50,262 bases of DNA from DASCNA01 sp036011305 (GTDB lineage: Bacteria > Verrucomicrobiota > Lentisphaeria > Victivallales > GWF2-38-69): positions 1 through 50,262 of the forward strand of contig DASCNA010000122.1 of the NCBI GenBank assembly GCA_036011305.1, in the 5' to 3' direction. The notes beneath the pieces were generated by a model. That model had not been told where the DNA came from and made no database searches. It was given only the letters and a program-made list of their open reading frames with translations. The position numbers and the translations under genes are program-made. Below are positions 1-8,170 of this stretch, piece after piece. Within the stretch, counting starts at the first letter, position 1; every line of letters begins with the position of its first letter.

Positions 1-29
1 GTTTCAATGATAAAGTCTTCTGTTGTCAT
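1..29 (-). CDS. 5' end of a gene running off the left edge
   Basis: On the minus strand an ATG at 29-27 is preceded by a good ribosome binding site (AGGAG, seven bases upstream). The frame stays open to the window edge and gives MTTEDFIIE plus a partial codon. Only nine residues are visible, so no family can be assigned. The start faintly recalls some transposases, but this is a guess. The strong Shine-Dalgarno sequence is the main reason to believe it is a gene. Confidence 0.4.
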
Positions 30-42
30 GGCATTACTCCTA

Positions 43-370
43 ATATATTATTTGATTAGTCACTTATAATATTTAGAAGTTTATGCTATGACATATAATT
101 TCAAAGAACATCAACTAAAAAAAGTTGAACACTGCGTTATTATATAGTAAAATTATATCGAAATCATTCACTCCCACAATTTCTTAAGGTTTTACGTTGA
201 TTTATATCTCAGAATGCTGATAATATGTTCTATATTAATTTACGAGATATAGAATAAATATTTTTTAATAAAGATTTTAATGTAGGCCTGGCTTTTATAA
301 TCTTTAGCTTTTAATTTACATTTATTATTTGCTGTAATTATTAGCCATATTCACAAAAGGAGGTATTGTT
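43..370. other. AT-rich intergenic region
   Basis: About 330 bases without a convincing gene. A possible sigma70 promoter for the gene at 371 is TTGATT (197-202), 16 bases, GATAAT (219-224), which would leave a leader of about 140 bases. I see no cobalamin box, SAM-riboswitch core or tRNA in the leader. The only other clear signal is the AGGAGG ribosome binding site just before 371. Confidence 0.4.
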
Positions 371-1237
371 ATGTCAATTGAAGGATTAAGAATAATAGGT
401 GAGTCAATAAATGATTCTGTACCCTCCACTAATAAACTATATAAAAACAATGATATTGAGGGGATAAAAGAACTTGCTCGTTTACAGAGTGATAAAGGGG
501 CTGCATATATAGATGTAAATGTAGGAAGTAGATCTCCGGGTTTTATGTCTGATATTGTTAAAGAAGTACAAAGTGTTACTTCTAAACCTTTGGCTATTGA
601 TTCACCTGATTTTGATACAGTTAAAGCTGGGCTTGAAGCTTACAGTATCGAAAAAGCAAATGGCAAAATACCTATTCTAAACTCCATTTCACCATTAAGG
701 ATGGAAATGTTTGAATTCCTTAAATCATATAAATTTATTCCAATTCTGATGATATCAGAAAGAGAAATAAATGGTGAATCAAATCCCAATCATACTGTTG
801 AAGAAACATATGATACTGCAAAATTTATGTATCAGAGATTAAATAAATATTGTGATATTGTTAATGATGAAATTATCTTTGATGTCGGCATTGCTCCAAT
901 TGCCAGTGATACACAGGGACAAACTAAAAGAACTATAGAGTCCATCAAAAAAATAAATTCAGACCAACGATTTAACGGTGTACATATGTCTCTTGGACTA
1001 AGTAATTTTACTGTAATGCTGCCTCCTAAATGTGCAGATGGATCTCCTGTAAAAAGTTCTCTGGAAAGTGCATTTCTAACTATGACAGTCAATAATGGTC
1101 TGGATATGGTAATAGGTTCTGTAAAAAGGAATTATAGAATATTGAATGAGGATCATCCTGCAATGAAATGTTTGACAGACGTGCTTACTCTTGACGGTTT
1201 TGATATAATAATGAGAGTGCAGTCATTTTATGCATAA
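371..1237 (+). CDS. Pterin-binding methyltransferase (AcsE/MtrH/DHPS-like)
   Basis: This 288-residue protein is a single TIM-barrel pterin-binding domain. It shows the family signatures GESIN near the N-terminus, YIDVNVGS, AIDSPD, FDVGIAP and GLSN, which line up with the pterin-binding strands of methyl-THF:corrinoid methyltransferases. Its likely role is moving a methyl group between tetrahydrofolate and a corrinoid protein. It is clearly a diverged paralog of AcsE at 17908-18690. The start is set by AGGAGG eight bases upstream. The gene is alone on the plus strand and converges with the long minus-strand cluster, with only eight bases between the two stop codons. No dedicated corrinoid protein lies beside it, so its methyl acceptor is unknown. 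MtrH-like and MtvR-like roles remain possible. Confidence 0.75.
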   Translation: MSIEGLRIIGESINDSVPSTNKLYKNNDIEGIKELARLQSDKGAAYIDVNVGSRSPGFMSDIVKEVQSVTSKPLAIDSPDFDTVKAGLEAYSIEKANGKIPILNSISPLRMEMFEFLKSYKFIPILMISEREINGESNPNHTVEETYDTAKFMYQRLNKYCDIVNDEIIFDVGIAPIASDTQGQTKRTIESIKKINSDQRFNGVHMSLGLSNFTVMLPPKCADGSPVKSSLESAFLTMTVNNGLDMVIGSVKRNYRILNEDHPAMKCLTDVLTLDGFDIIMRVQSFYA

Positions 1238-1245
1238 AAAATCAT

Positions 1246-1566
1246 TTATTTTTTCTTATCTTTTCTATGTTCAATGAGGTCGCTGATATTTTGCAGTTTG
1301 CGCTTCGATTCCGAATCTTCGGAGGAGCCATCTGCATTTTCAGGGAGGAATTCTTTAATTGAATCCCCCAGACATTGTTCTGCAAACTTACAATGAGATG
1401 CACAGCCGAAATTTATTTTCGGATTTAACACAAGAAAACCACATTCAGGACATCTCCTTTTTATGTCATCCTTAAAAAATTCAATCGCTTTATTACATTC
1501 CGGGCAGTTTACTTCATAAATTGAATCAAATTTCCAATAAATAGAATTTTGTCCCGGACATTTCAT
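1246..1566 (-). CDS. Small zinc-ribbon / cysteine-rich protein, last gene of the cluster
   Basis: A 106-residue protein starting at MKCPGQ (1566). This start is preferred over the in-frame codon at 1656 because that one lies inside the flxA coding region, and GAGAGAG precedes 1566. The sequence has a treble-clef-like pair of CxxC motifs (CPECNK and CPECGF), further cysteines (GCASHC, EQC) and a charged C-terminal tail. Two CPxC knuckles suggest a zinc ribbon, though an iron-sulfur site is possible. It follows flxA by 13 bases and so is probably co-transcribed with the electron-transfer module. Its function is unknown; assembly factor or small electron carrier are guesses. Confidence 0.6.
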   Translation of the reverse strand: MKCPGQNSIYWKFDSIYEVNCPECNKAIEFFKDDIKRRCPECGFLVLNPKINFGCASHCKFAEQCLGDSIKEFLPENADGSSEDSESKRKLQNISDLIEHRKDKKK

Positions 1567-1579
1567 TTTTATTACTCTC

Positions 1580-2425
1580 TCAATATTCTTTAGATAGTTG
1601 TTGCAATTCTTTATAAGAAAAAACAGGTCCGTCTTTACAGATATATTTGCTTCCAATATTACATCTGCCGCATTTACCTATTCCGCATTTCATCTTCATC
1701 TCAAGTGATGTAATTATCCTGTCGGCAGTAAAACCTCTGTCAAAAAGTACTGGAAGACAGGTTTTTATCATTATAGGAGGACCACAGATTACTGCAATAG
1801 TGTTTTCTTCTGATATGGATAAACTCTTTAGCACATCAGCAGCATAGCCGACTTCTCCATGCCAGTTTTCAGAAGGAGTATCAATCGCCTGAATAACTTC
1901 AACATTATTTGAATTATTCCATTCTATCAGATCTTTTTTATAAAGAAATTCACTCGGATTGCGTGCGGCAACAAACATAGTCAGTTTACCGAATCTGTTT
2001 CTGTTTTCATCGTGCAATATGTAATTAGCTAAAGATCTCAAAGTTGTTAAAGCAAAACCGCCACCTACAACAAAGATATTTTTAGATTCAAATTTATCTA
2101 TAGGATAAGCATTTCCGAATGGGCCGCGTAAACCAATTTCAGACCCTACCTGAAGATCATGAAGTGCTCTTGTTAAAATACCGTTTGGATATCTTTTTAC
2201 TGTAAATTGAATAATATTTTTTTTCATCGGGGAGGATGCTATACCGAAGGGGGCTTCACCTATACCATTAATGTAAATCATTGCAAATTGACCGGGAGAA
2301 AATTCAAAATCCTTGGCATCTTCAGGTCTAGTAAAAGAAAAATCAAAGGTTTTAAGGTCTCTCGTATCATTTTCTATTGAGATATTTTTCAAAATAACAG
2401 GAACAGGTAAATACGGGTTTTTCAT
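1580..2425 (-). CDS. flxA: FAD/NAD-binding oxidoreductase subunit (FlxA / hydrogenase gamma / AsrB-like)
   Basis: This 281-residue protein has a ferredoxin-NADP reductase fold. The FAD-binding barrel contains FSPGQFAMIYI (around residue 43). A nucleotide-binding half follows with VVGGGFALTTLRSL, and the C-terminus has a PyrK-type [2Fe-2S] motif, MKCGIGKCGRCN followed by ICKDGPVF. It should pass electrons between NAD(H) and the iron-sulfur subunits FlxB and FlxC. The order mvhD, flxC, flxB, flxA beside HdrA matches the FlxABCD-HdrA type NADH:heterodisulfide-reductase-like complexes known from sulfate reducers. AGGAG lies before the start. The related AsrB and hydrogenase gamma subunits cannot be told apart by sequence alone, but the context favours Flx. 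Confidence 0.8.
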   Translation of the reverse strand: MKNPYLPVPVILKNISIENDTRDLKTFDFSFTRPEDAKDFEFSPGQFAMIYINGIGEAPFGIASSPMKKNIIQFTVKRYPNGILTRALHDLQVGSEIGLRGPFGNAYPIDKFESKNIFVVGGGFALTTLRSLANYILHDENRNRFGKLTMFVAARNPSEFLYKKDLIEWNNSNNVEVIQAIDTPSENWHGEVGYAADVLKSLSISEENTIAVICGPPIMIKTCLPVLFDRGFTADRIITSLEMKMKCGIGKCGRCNIGSKYICKDGPVFSYKELQQLSKEY

Positions 2426-2451
2426 TTGATACTCCTATGGAACTACTTAGG

Positions 2452-3459
2452 TTAACTACATCTCTTAATAACTTTTTTAATATTCAAACCACCTGGACAT
2501 GATCTTAGACATCGGCCGCAGCCGACACATGAAAATTTACCGTAGTTTTTGTAAAAATAATTAAACTTATGCATAATCCTCTGCCGCATTCTTTCTCTGC
2601 CACTTGGTCTGGGAGTATGACCTGACGCTTCAAGAGTAAAACTGGGATTCATGCAAGAATCCCAAATTCTAACACGTTTTCCATTCTTATCAGTCTGTTC
2701 ATCAATAATATCAAAACAGTGACATGTCGGGCATGAAAATGTACAGATTCCACATCCCATGCAAGGCTGATGTATTTCATCCCATATGTCATCATTAAAG
2801 AGCTCTTCTAATCTATCAGATAAACCGTCAAGGTTAAATTTTTCCTTAATCCTGCTTTCAGCTTTTTCTGCAAGTTTTTGAATGTTGAACTCTTCTTCCT
2901 TTGTTGCGTCAATTAATCCCGGTATCTTATCAATAAGTTCTTTACCTTTTTCAGAAGCAGGATCGAAAATATATTTATCTTCTGAATCTATTACCAGAAC
3001 GTCTGAACTGTTTTTATGGAAAGGTCCAATATCAAATGAGGTACAGAAACAACTGTTCTGCGGTCTGTTGCACGCTAGAGAGAAAATAACTGTATTTTTT
3101 CTTTTTGAAACATAGTAGGGATCCTTATAATCTTCTCCATCAAATATAATGTCTAACAGCTTAATGCTTTCTGTATCACATGGTCTTAATCCAAAGATAA
3201 CTCTCTGTTTTTTGAAATCCAAATCAGGTGGCAGTATTTTCCCATCCTCTGTGTATGCAAAAAGATCTTCAGACTGTGGGAAAAATAGTTTTTTTGGGGC
3301 ATCATTGGAATTATAGAAATCAAGGGTTACTTCATTGACATTATTAATATGGCTGAAATTAATAATATGATTATCTCCTTTTACGGGGGCAATAAGTTCA
3401 TTATTTTCAGCTAGATAGCAGAGAATATCAATGATCTTGTTTTTTTCTATTGTTTTCAT
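2452..3459 (-). CDS. flxB: 4Fe-4S dicluster electron-transfer subunit (FlxB / AsrA-like)
   Basis: A 335-residue protein whose C-terminal third carries two [4Fe-4S] motifs, CMGCGICTFSCPTCHC (around 230) and CVGCGRCLRSCPGG (near the end). The N-terminal region resembles the AsrA / hydrogenase-beta family (GLRPCDTESIKLLD, CNRPQNSCFC). It should relay electrons between FlxA and the rest of the complex. The ATG overlaps the flxC stop codon as ATGA, and AGGAG lies upstream, so translation is probably coupled. The length fits the family. No truncation or frameshift is seen. Confidence 0.78.
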   Translation of the reverse strand: MKTIEKNKIIDILCYLAENNELIAPVKGDNHIINFSHINNVNEVTLDFYNSNDAPKKLFFPQSEDLFAYTEDGKILPPDLDFKKQRVIFGLRPCDTESIKLLDIIFDGEDYKDPYYVSKRKNTVIFSLACNRPQNSCFCTSFDIGPFHKNSSDVLVIDSEDKYIFDPASEKGKELIDKIPGLIDATKEEEFNIQKLAEKAESRIKEKFNLDGLSDRLEELFNDDIWDEIHQPCMGCGICTFSCPTCHCFDIIDEQTDKNGKRVRIWDSCMNPSFTLEASGHTPRPSGRERMRQRIMHKFNYFYKNYGKFSCVGCGRCLRSCPGGLNIKKVIKRCS

Positions 3460-4403
3460 ACTATAAACTCCTGTGGATCGTTTTCATCAAAAGAGGTCAA
3501 AGGCGTCGCTTCTCCAATTTCAAGGCCGGCTTCAGATCCGAATAACTCCTTAATGTCCTTTTCGATTTTCTTTGTCAGCATTCTTAGTTTTATATTTTGA
3601 GGACAGGCTCTTTCACAGGCGGCACAGTCAACACAGCGGCCAGTAGTATGAAGTGCTCTAAGCAAATGGAAGGAGATCGTATCGGAAATTTCAGTACCTT
3701 TGCCGAACCAGGCTGGAAAATTCTGATCAACAAAACAAGATTTGCAATAGCATAATGGACATGCCTGACGACAAGCATAGCAGCGGTTGCACTTTGACAG
3801 TTCTTTTTTGAAGTATTCCCATCTTTCCTGTGCTGTCTTGTTTTCAAGCTCCTTTATCTCTGCATATTCGTCTCCAGATTCAATTTCAACTGCTTTATTT
3901 CCAATAAAAATATCAAATAAAACAGGATTTCTCTGCTGGCATTCCAAACAGCTCTTATGAATAAAATCACTGATTTTTAGGTCTTTGATGAAATCATCAC
4001 ATTTGATTTTTATAATATTATCGCCTATTTCAGCTTCATTGATTTCTTCATTATCAAGATAATTATGTATTTTCTGCCTATCAATTACTCCATTGCATGG
4101 CATACCGATAATTATGATCTTATCACGTTTAATTTGTTTTTCATTTATCAGAACAATGATAGACTTTACATCACAGCTCTTTGCTATAACTGCAGTTTTT
4201 TCTGCCCTTTTGACTAGGTATTTTGTTAAGTTATTTTCACATAGAGGATTCCATACAAGCCTGCCTACATCTTCAGGTTTACTTATAAAACAAGGTACCA
4301 TCCGCAGCGGCATATCATCTTTTTCATAGCCGATAACAGTATCGACTTCCTTCTTTTCCAGCAGTGCTCTTGCTGTTTCTCTGAGTTTTGTCTCTAAGTC
4401 CAT
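3456..4403 (-). CDS. flxC: 4Fe-4S dicluster protein with FrhB-like N-terminus (FlxC-like)
   Basis: A protein of about 315 residues. The ATG at 4403 is preferred over the upstream TTG (4415) because GAGAAG sits just before it. The N-terminal part (AVIAKSCDVKSI, GMPCNGVID) resembles FrhB/FdhB-type flavin or F420-site proteins. The C-terminal part has two [4Fe-4S] motifs, CNRCYACRQACPLCYC and CVDCAACERACPQN. It is placed between mvhD and flxB and overlaps flxB by four bases. The likely role is electron relay within the Flx-HdrA complex. Whether the FrhB-like half binds a flavin cannot be judged from motifs. Confidence 0.72.
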   Translation of the reverse strand: MDLETKLRETARALLEKKEVDTVIGYEKDDMPLRMVPCFISKPEDVGRLVWNPLCENNLTKYLVKRAEKTAVIAKSCDVKSIIVLINEKQIKRDKIIIIGMPCNGVIDRQKIHNYLDNEEINEAEIGDNIIKIKCDDFIKDLKISDFIHKSCLECQQRNPVLFDIFIGNKAVEIESGDEYAEIKELENKTAQERWEYFKKELSKCNRCYACRQACPLCYCKSCFVDQNFPAWFGKGTEISDTISFHLLRALHTTGRCVDCAACERACPQNIKLRMLTKKIEKDIKELFGSEAGLEIGEATPLTSFDENDPQEFIV

Positions 4404-4462
4404 TATTCTTCTCAATTTTATTTGTTATACACCGTTTAATCATGCATTTCAGAAGTTGTTGA

Positions 4463-4891
4463 TTAAGGCTTCACAAGTATTGTCGCCGGCCCCAGCCTAC
4501 GAACTTCTTCAGTTATTTTCTTAACAGTTTCTGCGAAGATCTCACCTTCACCTGCTGATATCCATGAAAAGTGGACACGCCCTTTTTCTATACCAATGTA
4601 ATCAAGAAGGCTGTCTAACACAGCAAATCTTCGTCTGGCATAATAATTACCGGTAAGATAATGACAGTCTCCTGGATGGCATCCGGATACAAACACACCA
4701 TCCCAACCTTCCTGAAGTGCTTTTATTATGTAGACAGGATTGATTCTACCGGAGCATGGAACTTTTATAATACGTATGTTAGGTGGGTACTGCAGGCGGC
4801 TGACGCCTGCTAAATCAGCTCCGGCATAAGAACACCAACTGCACAAAAAAGCCAGTATTTTAGGTTCCCAGTTTTTATTTTTCTCATCCAT
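4463..4891 (-). CDS. mvhD: MvhD/FlxD family [2Fe-2S] subunit
   Basis: This 142-residue protein has the full cysteine set of MvhD: CSWCSYAGADLAG, VPCSGRI and SGCHPGDCHY. In heterodisulfide-reductase complexes MvhD bridges a partner enzyme and HdrA through a [2Fe-2S] cluster. Here it follows the large HdrA protein by three bases and precedes flxC, so it should connect HdrA to the FlxABC part. Unlike the MvhD domain fused to HdrA at 13226-15916, both cysteines of the first CxxC are kept. Length is normal for the family. Confidence 0.85.
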   Translation of the reverse strand: MDEKNKNWEPKILAFLCSWCSYAGADLAGVSRLQYPPNIRIIKVPCSGRINPVYIIKALQEGWDGVFVSGCHPGDCHYLTGNYYARRRFAVLDSLLDYIGIEKGRVHFSWISAGEGEIFAETVKKITEEVRRLGPATILVKP

Positions 4892-4894
4892 AAT

Positions 4895-7800
4895 TTATTT
4901 AGCCTTTATCATACGAATTATTTGGTCATCCGTTATAGTTCCTATATTAATTGATCCTGATCGGCAAATAGCAGAACATGTTCCGCAACCTTTGCAAAGG
5001 GCAGGATTTACATGGGATATTTCTTCTTTAGTTCTTTCATCTACGACTAGCTCTATTGCCTTATAAGCACAGACTTCGGTACATGCTCCGCACGCACTGC
5101 AGCGGGTTGTATCAACTCTGGCAATTTTTGCTTCACCCTGGTATTTATTTTTTGAAATAATTGAACATGCTTTGGCTGCAGCGGCTTTTGCCTGTGCTAT
5201 TGTTTCTGGTATTGACTTAGGACTGTGTGCCAGACCTGCAACAAAAACACCTTCAGTCGCAAATTCAACAGGACGAAGCTTGACATGGGCTTCAAGGAAA
5301 AACCCATCTTCATTCATTGGAACTTTTAACATTTTAGCCAGATCTCTATTGTGCTGATCAGCATCGATTCTGCTGCTTAAAACAACTATGTCAGGATGAA
5401 TTATCAAATCACAGTCGAGAATCGGTTCGTGTATTGTTATACTTAAATCTTTTCCGTTATTAAGTACAGGTTTTTCTTCTCGTTCGTATCTTGAGAAAAT
5501 AATTCCTTTGTCTCTAGCTGTCTGAAAATATTTTTCACTAAATCCATAAGTTCTCATATCACGATAAAGTACATAAACTTTGGTGTCAGGTGATAACTTT
5601 TTAATTTCTAATGCATTTTTTACAGCAGTGGTGCAGCATACACGACTGCAGTACATATGGCCTTCTTCCCGTGAACCGACACATTGGATCATAACAACTG
5701 TGTCGAGATTTTTGATTTTCGTTTTTGCGGATTTAGAAAGTCTTTCTTCAAGTTCTAATTGTGTCAGGACACGATCATCTTTGCCATAGAGATATTCAAC
5801 AGGTTTACTTTCGGTTCCGCCTGTAGCTACGATGGTCGCACCGTGTGGGATTTTTACTTCTTTATTACCATAATCAACAGTACTTTCAAAGTTTCCAATA
5901 AATCCATCAATATTATTAATATTGGCATTTGTATAAATATCTATCAGTTTGTGATTACGAAGTTTTTCTTCAAGCCGGTCCAAGTAAGTTTGTACATTGT
6001 GTTCATCAAATATATAATGCAGGTTATTCAGGTTTCCTCCTAGTTGCTTTTTACGCTCTATTAATGAAACTTTAAATTCCTGTTCGGCTAAAGATAATGC
6101 TGCAGTCATTCCGGCCAGACCGCCACCAATAACTAATGCTGACTGTGTTACATCCAGGCTCTCTGCCTGCAAAGGTTCAATAACCATAGTTTTTGCAATC
6201 CCCATAGCCACCAGTGATTTTGCTTTCCAGGTTGCCAATTCGGGTTCCTTCATATGTACCCATGAACATTGGTCACGTATATTAGCCATTTCAAATAAAT
6301 ATGGATTAAGTCCAGCTTCCTTAAGTGTTTGTTGAAATAACTGTTCATGTGTACGCGGGGAACATGAGGCTACAAAAATACGATTTAATTTATATTCTTC
6401 AATAATTGCCTTAATGTGTTCCTGTGAATCCTGAGAACAGGTATATAAATTATCTTCAACATAAACTACATGTTTTAAACTTTTTGTAAATTCAACAACA
6501 CTTGGTACATCTACAACTCCGCCAATATTAATTCCGCAATGACATATAAAAGCACCGATTCGGGGTATTTGATTGCTTGTATCAATTTCAGAAGGAAATA
6601 CCTGTTTTTTTGTCAATGTATTTCTAGCCTCAGATAGAAGCTGTGAGGCTTCACAGGCTGTTGCACTTGCCTGTACTACAGTTTCAGGAATATCTTTCGG
6701 ACCTGATGCAACACCTCCTACAAAAACACCCGGTCTGGAGGTGCGAAGCGGATTTAAAGGTTCATTCCAAATGAATCCGTTTGGTTCAAGTTTTATTCCT
6801 AGTTTTTTAGCTAAAGCTCTTGTATCAGCATTAGGTTCGAGACCTGCAGACAGTACTACCATGTCAAAGTCATCAGTTGTAATGGTTTTTCTTTGAGTAG
6901 AATATTTGACCGTTAGACTACCGTCTACTTTTTTGTCAATATTACTAACACGTGCACGAACAAAGTTAACGCCGTATTCAGTATTGGCACGTTCATAATA
7001 TTTATCAAAATCTTTACCGAATGCCCTCATATCCATAAAGAACACAGTAACGTCAAGGTCTTTAATATGTTCTTTTGCTATAACAGCTTCTTTTATTGCA
7101 TACATGCAGCAAACAGAAGAACAGTAGTTGTTGCGACATGAAATATCACGTGATCCAACACATTGTAAAAATGCAATTTTTTTTGGTTTTTTACCATCAG
7201 ACGGCCTTTGTACATGTCCTGCAAACGGGCCAGATGCAGAAAGAATTCTTTCAAACTGGATACTACTTAGGACATCTTCAAATCTGCTGTATCCATAGTC
7301 ATATTTAAGCTCGCTAAGAAATTCTTCAAATCCGGAAGAAACAATTACAGCACCGACATCAATAACAGCTTCTCTGTCGCTGTCGTCATATTTTATTGCC
7401 CCAGGTTCACAGACTTTTTCACAAATCCCACATGAGTCTCTGTTTAGTTTTAAACAGGCTTTCTGATTTATTACAGGGACATTTGGTACAGCCTGAGGAA
7501 ATGGGCGTTCAATTGCTCTGACATCACTTAGTTCTGCTTCAAATTTAGAGAGCAGTTTCTGTGGTTTTTCTCCTGAGATTTTTGCTAGGTCAAGGAGCCT
7601 TGAACCTGTTGGGCAAACTGATACACAACTGCCGCATAAGACACAGTCTGAGGAGATTTTTCCGAATGCAGTTGAAACACATCGTTCAGTTCCCCGATGT
7701 GCAAAAGATATTGCCTGTGTGCCGCTTATTTCTGAACATGCACGGACACACATACCGCACAGGATACAATCGTTATCTTTATTACTAGAAAGCCTTCCTT

Positions 7801-8134
7801 CCTGAACTCCTAGTTTTTCTGCCATTTTTTTTACTGGATCTGAATTAGGACAGTTCGCTAGAATGAGTTCCATATTAAGACGGCGAAGTCTGTCAATGCG
7901 TTTTGACTTAGTTACAATTTGCATACCGTCTTTAACTCCAAGTGTGCACGAAGCAGTAACTTTTGTCCAGTCGCGGACAATCATCTCTACGAGGCATAAC
8001 CTGCATACTCCGTAAGAAGACAGGAATTTATTATGACAAAAGGAAGGAATCCATATTTCATTTTTAAGTGCTACATCAAGCACGCTCATGCCTTTGTCTG
8101 CATTATATTCATTTCCGTCAATACTGATTTTCAT
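4895..8134 (-). CDS. NuoG N-domain fused to the C-half of HdrA and a second HdrA unit
   Basis: A 1079-residue fusion. Residues 1-190 are NuoG/HydA-like: a [2Fe-2S] motif (PSFCHNKFLSSYGVCRLC), then CILCGMCVRAC and CVLCGSCVSVCP. From about 200 it becomes HdrA, starting in the middle of that family at RPFPQAVPNV and continuing through YCSSVCCMYAIKEAV and FFMDMRAFGKDF. Near 530 a second HdrA unit begins with its own N-terminal domain (CHCGINIGGVVDV), FAD motif GGGLAGM (about 668) and two C-terminal [4Fe-4S] motifs (about 1015 and 1048). The missing N-terminal part of the first HdrA lies in the protein at 10012-10899. By family knowledge HdrA is the flavin-based bifurcation site. The NuoG piece should dock with the NuoF encoded upstream. 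No HdrB partner is encoded here. Confidence 0.85.
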   Translation of the reverse strand: MKISIDGNEYNADKGMSVLDVALKNEIWIPSFCHNKFLSSYGVCRLCLVEMIVRDWTKVTASCTLGVKDGMQIVTKSKRIDRLRRLNMELILANCPNSDPVKKMAEKLGVQEGRLSSNKDNDCILCGMCVRACSEISGTQAISFAHRGTERCVSTAFGKISSDCVLCGSCVSVCPTGSRLLDLAKISGEKPQKLLSKFEAELSDVRAIERPFPQAVPNVPVINQKACLKLNRDSCGICEKVCEPGAIKYDDSDREAVIDVGAVIVSSGFEEFLSELKYDYGYSRFEDVLSSIQFERILSASGPFAGHVQRPSDGKKPKKIAFLQCVGSRDISCRNNYCSSVCCMYAIKEAVIAKEHIKDLDVTVFFMDMRAFGKDFDKYYERANTEYGVNFVRARVSNIDKKVDGSLTVKYSTQRKTITTDDFDMVVLSAGLEPNADTRALAKKLGIKLEPNGFIWNEPLNPLRTSRPGVFVGGVASGPKDIPETVVQASATACEASQLLSEARNTLTKKQVFPSEIDTSNQIPRIGAFICHCGINIGGVVDVPSVVEFTKSLKHVVYVEDNLYTCSQDSQEHIKAIIEEYKLNRIFVASCSPRTHEQLFQQTLKEAGLNPYLFEMANIRDQCSWVHMKEPELATWKAKSLVAMGIAKTMVIEPLQAESLDVTQSALVIGGGLAGMTAALSLAEQEFKVSLIERKKQLGGNLNNLHYIFDEHNVQTYLDRLEEKLRNHKLIDIYTNANINNIDGFIGNFESTVDYGNKEVKIPHGATIVATGGTESKPVEYLYGKDDRVLTQLELEERLSKSAKTKIKNLDTVVMIQCVGSREEGHMYCSRVCCTTAVKNALEIKKLSPDTKVYVLYRDMRTYGFSEKYFQTARDKGIIFSRYEREEKPVLNNGKDLSITIHEPILDCDLIIHPDIVVLSSRIDADQHNRDLAKMLKVPMNEDGFFLEAHVKLRPVEFATEGVFVAGLAHSPKSIPETIAQAKAAAAKACSIISKNKYQGEAKIARVDTTRCSACGACTEVCAYKAIELVVDERTKEEISHVNPALCKGCGTCSAICRSGSINIGTITDDQIIRMIKAK

Positions 8135-8170
8135 TATTTCACCAAATATTCTTATTTCGTATTTATCATG

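Noticed and set aside
43..370. Cobalamin or SAM riboswitch before the methyltransferase gene
   Set aside because: No conserved riboswitch core could be found by eye in the leader.
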